DNA from: Gnetum montanum
Lineage: Eukaryota; Streptophyta; Gnetopsida; Gnetales; Gnetaceae
Assembly: GCA_015680685.1 (NCBI GenBank)
Contig: MNCI01034769.1
Span: 955,604-1,019,603, forward strand
Direction: 5' to 3'
DNA: 64,000 nt
The notes under the pieces were generated by a model. That model saw only the letters and a program-made list of their open reading frames with translations, did not search any database and was not told where the DNA came from. The translations under genes and the position numbers were made by a program. Position 1 is the first letter of the stretch. Each line of letters starts with the position of its first letter. Shown one piece after another: positions 34,804 through 45,469 of this stretch.

Positions 34804-37800
34804 TTACGCGTCGCCCTTATTAACACTTCCATCTATGTCATCCAAATCCACCTCTGCTTCAAGAAAATCATCCACATAAGGACCTTCTCCTTGTGGGGTC
34901 TCTTTGTGAGGGAGGTCCTCTCTATAAGGCTCTTCCTCAAGGGATTTCTTACTGCGAGGACCATCATCTTCATTATGCTCCTCCTCGTGAAGATCCTCTT
35001 CGCAAGAATCATCACCTTCATTACGCTCCTCCTCGTGAAGACCCCCTTCACAAGGATCATTATCTTCATTACACTCATTTTGATGTGGATCCTCCTCATT
35101 CTATTCCTACAGTTTGACATAACACACACGTTAGCATTGCCATTGAGATTACGCATTATAAGAATGCAAGAATCCTACAACTTACCTGTGATGGTTCCGC
35201 GTCAGCCGCGAAAGGAACTTGTTCCAAGCCAACCCACAGACATTGCATGATCTCGTCCTCGGTAAGTTCAGACCAAACACCATCTCCTAGATCAGTTCCA
35301 GCTTTAACCTTCCCCTTTTCCACAAGAGTCCATTGGGGTCATTCAGGGAAAAAGGAAGGAATAGTGGTTTGCCCACTAGGTAGGGTTATTTCCCTTTCTG
35401 GAGAGCCGCTTACTGTCACTTGCTCCTAAAACTTTTTGTATGCACCAGAAGCACCGATGACATCAAGAAATAGTCGAAGGGACCGTGCTTCAACTACAGA
35501 ATCCTTGTAATGTTGGTGGTAGGTAGCACATTCTCGCTTATACACGTGCTTATGATCTTTCTGTGTCTACCCCCATTCTTGGACCATCGCATAGTAATCC
35601 TTCCATTCTTGGTTCTTTTGGGCTAGGAGATTCATTTGCATCCGTTGCTCAATGAGTTCATGACTAGATTGGACATTATTTCTAATGATCATCCAATAGT
35701 GGGTGTAATCAATTACAGCTATCCACTAGTTCTCATCATTGGCCTCTCAAGCTAGCAAAAATTCATTGCGGGACTCTAAGTCCTCAACCCTACTAGTTAG
35801 GAGTGTCTTCCCCTTTTCTACCTTATGCAAGCTCTTCCAAAGAGCTTCATTGACGTTCTAGCACTCCCATAAAGAGCAGGTCGAGTGTAATGCACATTTA
35901 TGCATTTCGTCGTAAAGACTGCGAGGCACTTTGGTCAGCTCCGGTGAGGGTTCGGGTGCGGTGTCCAAGTCGACAGGCTCTTTGGGATCCCATCTGAGGC
36001 GAGATCCTGTAACATAAAAATAACAGTGAGATGTAACAAAATGATACAATATCATAATGCCAAAAATCCCTACGTTATAACACTTGCGTACCAATCTCAG
36101 GATCGATTTCCTCTAAGTGGCCGATCATATCCTCCGCAATGCCTTCCATAAAGGAAAATTTATCAGGGGTCTCGCCCCAATGCTAAGTTGGTGCCACTGA
36201 CAAGGGCACGATGCCAGCATCATAAGTACCTAGTATGCAAACAAAAACGGGTTAGACGTAGTGTGATAGACATAAAGGATGATTGCAACATTACAATAAT
36301 GCAAAAACTTGCTTCAACAAAACCCTCGATGGTAGTAACATGAGACTACCCTCTGAGGAAAGGGAAAATTCACCTGCAACAAGCTGCTCCTTTTTTCCCA
36401 GTTCATCTAGAAGGACTTCAGCATCCTCTACTTCCACCTCTTCTACATGCACAGGAATCTGTGTGCCACCTGTGTTACTAACAGGGGCCTCCTTTTCCGA
36501 AATTGGGGCCACTCCTTCATGTCGTATAACTATTACCCCTGTTTCAGGGGTCAGCTCCGCTACATTCTTCCCTTTGTTTGCTATAGAAAATAGTTAAAAA
36601 AAACACTTACAAAAGCTACTCAACGCCACATCTGTATGCAGCGTAACAAGTATATAAACTAATTACACATCTCTTTACTTACCAGCTGGGGGATCATTTC
36701 TATGAAACTTAATTTGCAACCTCTTCCTCTCTACGTTAGTCGGACCAACAGACTTCATGGTCAAATGAGGATTTTTCCGTTGGACTGACGAATCCACTAT
36801 TTCTGCTGCAAGGCACTTCCTCTTCAACACACTACTGGTGAAAGAAGGGAGTGCTCCACCCATGATTTCCTGGCCCTGCATACGAGGCGCTGCCAAACTC
36901 TTAGTGGTAAGTGAAAGTGAATCCCTAATTCCTTCGGGAGGATCTTGCGATCGGGTAGTGCCAAAAACTTGGGAAATCCAAGGCTTAGAAATCTAATGAC
37001 AATCCTGTTGCACCTAGATTCCATCCCTTTGAACCACCAAGAATTTGGCAAAACGCTGAAAGCAAGCTATAAAGAAGGCAAAATTCATGTTGAAGCGGGA
37101 CTCAAGCTTCTTACAAAGCTTGACCATTTCAGCTTGCAGGCCTTCAGCAAAGTAGCTGGCCCAATTATACCGCGTTCCCTCCTCCATAACATCCCGCATG
37201 ATCCAAGCCTGTTCTATGGTAAGGATTATCCCCTAGGAAAGCAACTTGGCTAAGGCGCAGGCTCGGAAGAGGGGATAAATGGTATGAGCCACCTCCAACT
37301 CAATTTTATTAGCAGGGATTCCTTTCACTTCCTTGATAAACCCCAGCCACTCCTCTATCTCTTTCTGGTGCTTAGAACTCCTTTTTGACTTCTCCTCTAC
37401 CGAAAGGCCATCAGAGGAAATGCCAAAAAGTTAGTGAATAGTTAAGCGTCAATGTCAAAACTTACACATACATTACGCACGCGTATGCAAAGAAGCTCAG
37501 CTTCTCTGCTAAAAGAGTTAACTAGGGTCAACATTTCACCCAAGGTAATGTCAGGGGTTATAGCCAAAAATAATTCCATTAGTCTAGCTTCTTAGAGGTT
37601 ATTGGTTAGGATAGCTAGGGCCGCACTATGGCTGAGCCAATGTTGCGCCTCTTTTATGGCACCGTAACGAAACAGAAGACTGTTCGCTTCATGCCCGGAG
37701 GCCATAACAGTGATCTCCCGTGATTCCCTAACTGTAAACATATGACAAGGGTTTAGAGAATATGGCAAAATAAAATGATTTCACACATTGTTTCCACCCC

Positions 37801-39305
37801 GTAAGATTGTACAATAAACCATCATAGCGTAAATTAATGCGTCTGAAAGGTGAAGGAAATGGTGGGATTTTCTCTTGCACATTTGCGGCAGTGAGAGGAT
37901 GATCCAAAGTCCACTCCTTGTCCAACCATCCAAGCCTTTTGAACTTGGTAAAAAAGTTGACATAGTGGTTATGGTAATGTGGGATTTCCAATTCCAGTTG
38001 TCCCATAACACCAAAACGTACATTTCTAGTAGAGGTGAACTCCTTTATGGCCATTTCGATAATAGACAACATATCTGTATCACCCTGGAGACCATCATTA
38101 TTGATAAAAAACATACATCATAGAATGTAGACAATTGTTTACACAGGTCATGAATTCAGACAAATAGTTAGCATAATTATGATGATGTGGAAACACTTAC
38201 CCGCTTGCATAATACACAATCCTAGGTGGATTCTGGAAATAGGTTGTAAGATGACGAGCCACGAACAGAGTGTTGTAGGCATGATAACAATTAAACTTGG
38301 GCATATCCCAGATCCAAGAAAAACACCTCAAACCCCTGGCACTCTGTTCACGGTCTTGCACCCGTATGGTGTCGATTGAGCCATCCACCATAAACATCAA
38401 TATGCTCTGTGTTGATTCAACTAGTAATGTCTCCAGAATGGCACCAGCTATCTTGGTCGGTAGATGCGACCAAATAATTATGTTGTAATTGTGTAAAAAA
38501 AACTACAGGAACTCCCACGTGCCTCTTCGGAACTAGACTACCTCCTCCTTTACATGAGCATGATTTGGAGGAACATTGGCCATGGGGACATGTAAACAAC
38601 ACAGAATGCCCATGATGTCCAAGACGATCAAGACGGGCTTTAGCATAATCCTTTACAACAAAACAAACTTCTATTAGGAACAGAAATATAGACTTACTAA
38701 CAACATAAGAACAACACACAAAATTTTTCTTCATTACGCAAAACTAGGGTTTCCATTACCTTGACTCCTAGGGGATTGCAGGTTACGCTAGAAATGCACT
38801 ACGAAAAACTGCCCAAAACCTTGCCATCGCACAAGGTCTGTCTCTAACAACGGTGATAAAAGTAATACTGCATATTATCCCGGCGTAACATGAAATATTT
38901 ATGGGCAAGACAATGGAATTATATTCATACTACATAAGGGTATAGTACTTGGACTTCCCTAGTTATGCATTATGTATGCACAACATCATCCAATATCGCC
39001 TTAACCCTTGCGACTATGCAAGGTTAGTTCCCGATAATAGCGATAGCGGTAATAGTGAAAACTATGATAGCTTAGCTCGTATGACCAGGTATCAACCCGC
39101 CGTAATACTCATCTTCGAAATAGGTACAATTGCGATGCCATAACAATGGAAATAACAGCCATGCAGGAGGGTAAAAAACCAATTACCAAGCAAGCGGAGT
39201 AGCCTCTAGCGTTTTGACCCTGGCCTTTGAAACCCACTATAAAATCTCCTGCACTTCATCAATCTTCATCAATTTGACATGTTTTCCTCTGATCTTTGGA
39301 GCCAT
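34804..39305 (-). pseudogene. antisense multi-exon gene of element C with FCP1-like domain
   Basis: It runs opposite to gag-pol, between protease and RT. Exon 1 (39305-39187, MAPKIRGKHVKLMKIDEVQE) ends at CTTG|GTAATT. Exon 2 (38650-38201, 450 nt) starts after AAAG and ends at GCGG|GTAAGT. It encodes KPVLIVLDIMGILC, YNIIIWSHLP, FSWIWDMPKF, YNTLFVA and FQNPP, in the order of the plant FCP1/NIF HAD domain (LDLNG, WSS, W[DE], NTLLLD, NPP). Exon 3 (38112 to about 37839) starts FFINNDGLQGDTD; its acceptor is mutated to AT. Further exons hold an unassigned domain (SGHEAN, LMELFLA, NSFS), a Gln/Lys-rich coiled-coil-like region (about 35440-35860) and an acidic repeat tail ending at the TAA at 34804-34806. 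Stops break exons 1 and 2. D has the same gene. The function is unknown; phosphatase activity is doubtful, since only the first Asp is kept. Confidence 0.65.
34893..35117 (-). repeat. acidic repeat tail of the antisense gene in C
   Basis: On the minus strand the DNA repeats a roughly 48-bp unit giving phrases such as HEEERNEGDDSCEEDL and HEEEHNEDDGP. The tail of D is also acidic (NDVTEEGGAEGNDEGEDDA) but without clear tandem repetition. Confidence 0.7.
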
Positions 39306-39424
39306 GATCACGATTGAACAACCTTCACAAAATAGTCTGCTTATGCCTTGCTTCTACTTTCCTTCTGTTATAACCTAGTTCAAATTCGAAATGTCGCTAG
39401 TCTGCTTTGAGGACAAATCACCGA

Positions 39425-39434
39425 CTTATAAATG
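39425..39434 (-). promoter_or_regulatory. TATA-like box upstream of the antisense gene in C
   Basis: On the minus strand CATTTATAAG lies about 120 bp before the ATG at 39305, a fitting place for a promoter of the antisense gene. No equally good box was seen in D. Weak evidence. Confidence 0.3.
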
Positions 39435-39539
39435 AATTGGTTGAAACTAACTATTGCGTGCTTGATCAATGTGAAATTTTCTCAAAATGTAGATATGTCA
39501 GTACAACATGAAGCATGAAGATTGCAACATTAATCTAGT

Positions 39540-39790
39540 AGATATCGTATAGATTACGGTCCGAAAAGACCCTAAACTAACGTGTAGATCATCATCTCGT
39601 AATTCGTTCGCATTAACTACGGTTTGCACAAAATTTTAAATTAGTTATCTCAACATGCTAGATGTGCCACGTTACACTCTCCATTATAGTTCACAGAAGC
39701 CTTACGCTGACATCTAGAAGATTGAGCTTACCGCTTTCTCACAAATCATGCATATGGTAACAATCCGCTAAGACCTTAAACTAGCAGCTC
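39540..39790 (+). repeat. AAACTAGCA repeat block before RT of C
   Basis: A few copies of GTCCGNAAAGACCYTAAACTA lie between the antisense gene and the RT frame; the counterpart in D is 59690-60090. Confidence 0.65.
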
Positions 39791-39865
39791 TTTAACATGT
39801 ACCACTAAAGCAAGAAAACCTTTTATCGTTTTGACAGGTTGACAAAAGGTAATGTAACAACCTCC

Positions 39866-39884
39866 ATTTTTGGCAGTTTTGCAG
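39866..39884 (+). promoter_or_regulatory. putative splice acceptor before RT of C
   Basis: TTTTTGGCAGTTTTGCAG precedes GTCAATTCGCAAATGG, where the RT frame becomes open. D has TCTCATTTTAGCAG at the same place (60205-60218). Ogre elements are known to splice out an intron between protease and RT. The donor is uncertain: the site homologous to D 54337 reads AC in C. Confidence 0.5.
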
Positions 39885-42800
39885 GTCAATTCGCAAATGG
39901 ATGCAACTTTACTTGCACCCCTAGCCTTAACAAGCCCATACAAAGAAATTGTTAGACAGCTCAATCGTGCACTAATAGGAATTGACGCTTTCCTTTATGA
40001 TACAACCATAGCAACATCGAAAGTATCCCCAGACTGGCCAGAACACTTGGCCCAAACCCTAGACCTGGAAGCTAGCGATGTGACCGAGGATTCCCTCACT
40101 AAGGTCCTTGTGGTTACGCACAAAGGAGGAAGAAAAACCCTAAAAATTAGTTCTCTCCTTGACCAACAAACGCAGAAAAATATATCTCGAGTGCTCCAAG
40201 ATAACATTATGGTGTTCGCATGGTCGTATGAAGATATGCCAGGTTTAGATCCAAGGCTAATACAACACAACATAGTTTTAGACCCACATATCAAAGCTGT
40301 TAAGCAGAAATCACGGAAGATTAAGCTCGAAATCATGTTAGCAGTGCATGAGGAAATCACTAAGCTATATCAAGCTGGTTTCATTAGCGCAGTCGATTAT
40401 TCAAACTGGGTGTCGAACATCGTAGTTGTCTCTAAGAAAATGGGAGGAATACTCATCTGTATAGACTTCCATGATCTGAACAAGGCCACGATTAAAGACA
40501 ACTTCTCATTACAGAGTATTGACTAACTTATCGATACAACAACTTGACATGCGTTACTATCCTTCATGGATGGGTTTTCAGGCTATAATCAAATCCATAT
40601 CAACCCAGAACACCAACTAACCATGACTTTTATGACCCCCTGGGGAACGTTCTGTTATACCATGATGCCCTTCAGGTTAAAAAATGCTGGAGCAACCTAT
40701 CAATGTGCTATGACATACATCTTTAGTGATTACCTCTTAGAGAGATTGAACGACCATGTAGACGACATAGCTGTCAAATCTAGGAAGTTGGAAGATCACT
40801 CAGGAGACCTAGAATTAGTCCTTAAATGATGTCTCAAACATGACCTGCGGCTCAACCCACAAAAGTGCGTATTCGGAGTCAAAACTGGGCGCATGTTGGG
40901 ATTTGTGTTATCAGAGACTGGCATCCGAGTCGACCCCAACAAGGTTAAAGCCATCATCGATATGGCACCACCTACAAACCTCAAGGAACTATGTGGGCTA
41001 CAGGGTAGGTTGCAATTTATCAAACGGTTCATCTCAAGATTAACAGACAAGTTACACCCTATGCAACATTTGCTCAAGAAAGGGGTTAACTTTGAATGGA
41101 CCGAGAACTGCCAACGTGCGTTTGATACTTTAAAAAAAGAGCTGTTACATTTGCCAACGATTTTCACACCACAAAGGGATCAACCTTTCTACATATACCT
41201 GGCAAGCTCAGTAGTATTAATAGCTACGTTGTTGTGCCAAAGAAGGGATGACGGATAAGAAATTCCTATCTACTACCTAAGTCATGCTCTATTTGCGTAC
41301 GAAACATGGTACAATGAAGTAGAGTGTAACAGTTTAGCATTGGTGTTTACACTCAAGAAATGTAGGCACTATCTCTTCCACAGCTAAGTCAACGTAATCT
41401 ATAAAAACAACATTCTGCGGGCCATCACAAAAAATTTGTACAAAAGTAGTAGGATAGCCCATTGGAAAGCCATCATAGCAGAGTTTGACTTGTACTATGT
41501 TAGCCAATCTTCCACAAAAGGCCAAGCGATAGCTGACCAGCTTGCAACATCTCTAGTTAACGATCAAGCTGTGATAGAGCCCGAGTTTCCCGATGAACAG
41601 ATACATAGTTTAAGCCCTGTACTAACAGGCCTCGAAGCAATGTTATACTACCAGAGGCGTCAATGCTACCACTGTTATTATGCTCTCCCTTGAGGATGTG
41701 TGTCCATTGGCTTCCCTCCTATCCTTCCCTTGTACGAACAATGTGGAAGAGTACGAGGGGCTCCTCAGGGAATTGTTGATAGCCAGGGAACTCAACGTTC
41801 AACAACTAGAAATCCGAGGTGATTCGATGCTCGTTATCAATCAAATTACAAGAGCCTACACCTGCAAAGCTGTGCATCTACAACCCTATTACGATATGGA
41901 TAAAGATCTCTTGAAATAATTCATGACAACTGATGTCCAACACGTGCAGCGTAACAAAAACGCTGTAGCCGATGCACTAGCCACACTGGCCTTAAACATG
42001 CCACCACATTTGTTTGCCACTTGGCCCACTTTAATGATGGAATGTATAGAGCCTGTCATTCAAGCAACATGAATTTCTTCTCTAAGCATGAGTGAAATGT
42101 CAGAATGGTACGAGAACATTAAAGCCTACCTTTTGCACGGCGAACCACCACATAAGCTAACACCCACACAAAAAGATGCAATCTGCAAGTGTGCCAGGAA
42201 ATATGTCATCATTGGGGATAGTACTCTTTGTAGACGCTCTTTTGATGGAGTATTGTTAACCTGCATTAACAATGACCAAGCGCAACAAATAATTAGTGAA
42301 TTCCATGAAGGATTATGTGGGGGACATATAGCCCCAAGAGCTATGGCCACTAAAATTAGATGCTTAGGGTATTATTGGCCATACATGGAACGAGACTACC
42401 TGACCAAGGTTAAGACATGTGATACATGCCAACATTATGCAAATCTAATACACTTGTCACCAACAGAATTACATACCATGTAGATCACTTGGCCATTCTA
42501 ACGATGGGGACTAGACATCATAGGCCCCATCACACCTAAGTCTTCTGTAGGACATAGCTTCATCATTACCGCCACCGAGTACTTCACAAAGTGGGTTGAG
42601 GCTATTCCCCTATGAAAGATTACATCTCAATAGGTTTACCATTTTATCTTAGACAATATAGTAACCAGATTTGGGCTTCCTATGACTATTGTGACTAACA
42701 ATGGGCCATAATTTAGTAGTACAGAAACCAAATCTTTTTGCGATAACCTTGGTATCAGGCAATCTTTTTCCTTACCATATTACCCGCAAGCAAATGGTCA

Positions 42801-43347
42801 AGTAGAAGCAATAAACAAGGTGATTATCAATCTACTCAAGAAGATGCTCAGCAACAACAAAAAATGATGGCATGAAAAAATCCTCTACATGTTATGGGCC
42901 TATCGTACAACATGCAGAACAACTACTGATAGGACACCCTACAACTTAGTCTATGGATCTGAAGTAGTGTTGCCCTTGGAACTACAAATCCCCTCATTAC
43001 AGATGGTCCTCTCCACAGTTATAAATGATACTCAACACAACGAGTCTAGGATCGTGGATTTAGACTCAGTGGAGGAGAAATGCATCCAGACTCTCGACAC
43101 CATCAAAAGGTATCAAGACAGGAAGAAACAAAAGCATCATCAAAACTTGCATCAACGATCGATCAAGAAAGGAGACTTGGTTCTCAAAGCCATTCATGAA
43201 CCAATAGGCAAATTCTCTGCAAGTTGGTAAGGCCCTTTCTTGGTTATCAATGCATATGGCAATGGAGCATTCAGGTTAGTAGACATCAACGACAATGAAC
43301 ATTCGAATCCAGTGAATCATGTGTATCTGAAGAGGTACTACATCTAA
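39885..43347 (+). pseudogene. pol of element C: RT, RNase H, archaeal-type RNase H, integrase
   Basis: RT (about 40150-41050) has SNWVSNIVVVSKKMGG, MDGFSGYNQI and a catalytic motif HVDD (40755-40766; YMDD in D). RNase H 1 (about 41080-41600) includes KAIIAEFDLYYV. A second RNase H (41680-41919), with TNNVEEYEGLL and RGDSMLV, is the archaeal-type domain that defines the Tat lineage. Integrase (42088-43347) has an HHCC finger (EFHEG, GGH, CDTCQ), a core with GLDIIGP, TNNGP (the second Asp is now Asn) and GQVEA, and a C-terminal domain ending NHVYLKRYYI. One frame covers RT and RNase H, another the rest; a single frameshift lies near 41650. About ten stops interrupt it. Confidence 0.85.
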
Positions 43348-44910
43348 ATGTCGACTGCTCAAACACAAGGTAACAAACGTTTGCTACGATGTAAAACTAG
43401 AAAATTTGTACACATTCACTATGATGTAAAACTGGCATTTCTTGCACGCGTATGCCAAGATGCTAAACTGGCAAAGTTTTCGACCGTCTGCCATGATGTG
43501 AAATTAGCAAGGTAAGCATACGTCTATTGAGACGCTAAACTAGCACAGACTTGTCCTTGGGTCACGACATAAAACTGACACCCACAGCACAATCTGCTGG
43601 GACCATAAACTAGCCCTTCCACTGTCCGCTATGACATAAAAATAGCAGGTTTCAGTCTGTTCAGACGTTAAACCGGGGCCATGGTCTACTGAGACTTAAA
43701 ACTAGAAAAAATGGCCAACCAAGACTCAAAAATAGAATCTATCAATAGACAATCCATGAAGCAAGCAAGCATGATCACTTTTTCACTGCATCCCTACCAG
43801 ATAGAACGGGTAAGGCGTTGGAACAGACGCAACGCCACTACCCCATTGGCATCCTACTGATTCCTCGGATATGCCAAAAGGCATGCTACTAATCCCTTGG
43901 AGATGTTACTACAATAGCCACTCTGTAGTTGCAGCTCTTGGGATCAACTTCGCTACTTGGGGCCGCAAAGAAACTATGGTCATCCATAGTTTTAGTAGCC
44001 TCCACCAAATTATGGCTTAGCAGATTCACCTAACTTGTTCTTTTCCTAGTCGATTGAGCAAGATGACTCTGGCTATCAACAGTGGCTTCATGAACCGTGG
44101 CATCAACATAGGGATCCTTGCTCCTTGCTAAGGTCCCTCTTTCGTGGCCTCCACTCTCCTTTTTTCTTCGAACAGTGCTTGTTTCAATAGCCCCCCCCCC
44201 TTAACGATTAGGATGATTACTTTTACTCTCTGTTCTCTGTTATGTTTTGCAGGTTACTTGTTACGATAGCATTGATTGAGAATGCATTCATTAGAAGGTG
44301 AGGTGTCACAGCGTTCTGAAGTGGCTGATCAGACTAGCTTGGCTACTTGGGAGTGCAAACCCTACCTCTCCCTCCATCAGATATCTTACTTCGCTTTCTC
44401 CTTCCCTTATCCTTATGATCACCTTTACCCTCTTCTTTGTTTGTACAGAGTGTGAACATTTAATTAATTCTTTCACATCATCATGTCCATGAACTAGTGT
44501 AATGCAACTTGCCTCGTGGAATGTAATTTGCACTCACAAAAAGAAAAAAAATGGACAAAGCTTGGCAAAATGGATGTAAAACAACTCATCCAGGCCATAC
44601 GGGCATAACACAACTTGTCTGTGTAAGCCATTCATATGTAGTATGATAGTGTAACTTCTGGCAAATACACTCGTGAAAGGATGCCTAATGAATTATTCAT
44701 GAAATTTTTATGTTCACATGCTTGAGTCTTCCCCAAACTTCCCTCCTCTCACTTCTTTAAAATCCCTCCTATGCTCCTCCCCCCTCCTTCACACTTCCAA
44801 GTTTGATAGAGCGACATTTGAGAAATTGCCGACGGACGTTGTTGGTGCCTTTACCTCTCTGGTGTTTCATATTATTTGTCGACATCTTTTGGGCAAGCCT
44901 TCTAAACGTC
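43348..44910 (+). other. 3' noncoding region of element C
   Basis: No gene is seen. 43380-43760 is a third AAACTAGCA/AAACTGGC repeat block. A run of ten C lies at 44191-44200. The stretch before the polypurine tract is pyrimidine-rich (44716-44800). Confidence 0.6.
43380..43760 (+). repeat. AAACTGGCA repeat block after integrase of C
   Basis: About ten copies of a phrase like TATGATGTAAAACTGGCA lie at 30-40 bp intervals; they correspond to the right half of the block in A (13400-13765). Confidence 0.75.
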
Positions 44911-44926
44911 AACAAAGAGGGGCCAT
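44911..44926 (+). other. polypurine tract of element C
   Basis: AACAAAGAGGGGCCAT directly precedes the TGAAACACC of the 3' LTR and matches those of A and F. Confidence 0.8.
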
Positions 44927-45469
44927 TGAAACACCACAAAAATTTCGAGGCCTCAATGGTTTAGCAAAATCTTGTGACTCAGGCAAGGATTTGCGACAAG
45001 TCATGGCTCAGCAAGTTCCCTTTCTGGATAAGGGTCTGTTGTGCCACGCTATGCAGCACAACGTAATAAACTCCAGAGGACAGAACTAGACAAGGGGTGC
45101 ACGATGGCAAGACTTCAACTTTGCAAGTTTTCTATGTTTCAAAAATCTTAACTTTTGGCATAATACACCGCATTATGCAACATAGCGTAACGTAGCATAA
45201 CGCAGCGTAATGCCAAAAGACAATCCATCGCAACAACAGAGATGGAAAGATTCAAGACCTCTATGGTCAAGCAAAATCTCAAGGCTTAAGCAACGATCTG
45301 TAGCATGCCACACATTTTAGCAAGTTTTCTTTTTCGACTAAGGGCCTATTATGTTACATTACGCAGTGTAGCATAATAAACCCTGGAAGGACTGAACAAA
45401 AACAAAGGAAGCATGGTGACAACACTTCAATTTTTTGCAGGTTCGCTATTTTATGCTAAATTACACTAT
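44927..45469 (+). repeat. truncated 3' LTR of element C (543 bp)
   Basis: It begins TGAAACACCACAAAAATTTCG and follows the 5' LTR from 28987 to about 29529, then stops abruptly after ACACTAT. The next bases (TTCACAACC) belong to gag of element B. The last two thirds of the LTR, including its promoter, are missing. Confidence 0.8.

Larger units (their letters stand above)
28987..45469 (+). mobile_element. Tat/Ogre-like element C, nearly complete, inserted in B
   Basis: In order: 5' LTR (28987-30515), primer binding site, gag, protease, AAACTAGCA block, antisense multi-exon gene (34804-39305), second AAACTAGCA block, RT, RNase H, archaeal-type RNase H and integrase (39885-43347). A third AAACTAGCA block, a polypurine tract and a truncated 3' LTR (44927-45469) follow. 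The dual RNase H is diagnostic of the Tat lineage (Ogre/Retand group). The large region between protease and RT, ending in a splice-acceptor-like sequence, recalls Ogre. No target duplication can be checked, because the 3' LTR is cut off. Confidence 0.85.

Noticed and set aside
34783-35250. 155-codon plus-strand frame rich in Leu/Ile
   Set aside because: It is the reverse of the Glu/Asp/His-rich repeat tail of the antisense gene; the repeats give a hydrophobic frame by complementarity.
44298-44533. Overlapping short frames on both strands in the 3' region of C
   Set aside because: They overlap each other, have no counterpart in A or F, and show no domain; noncoding 3' region.
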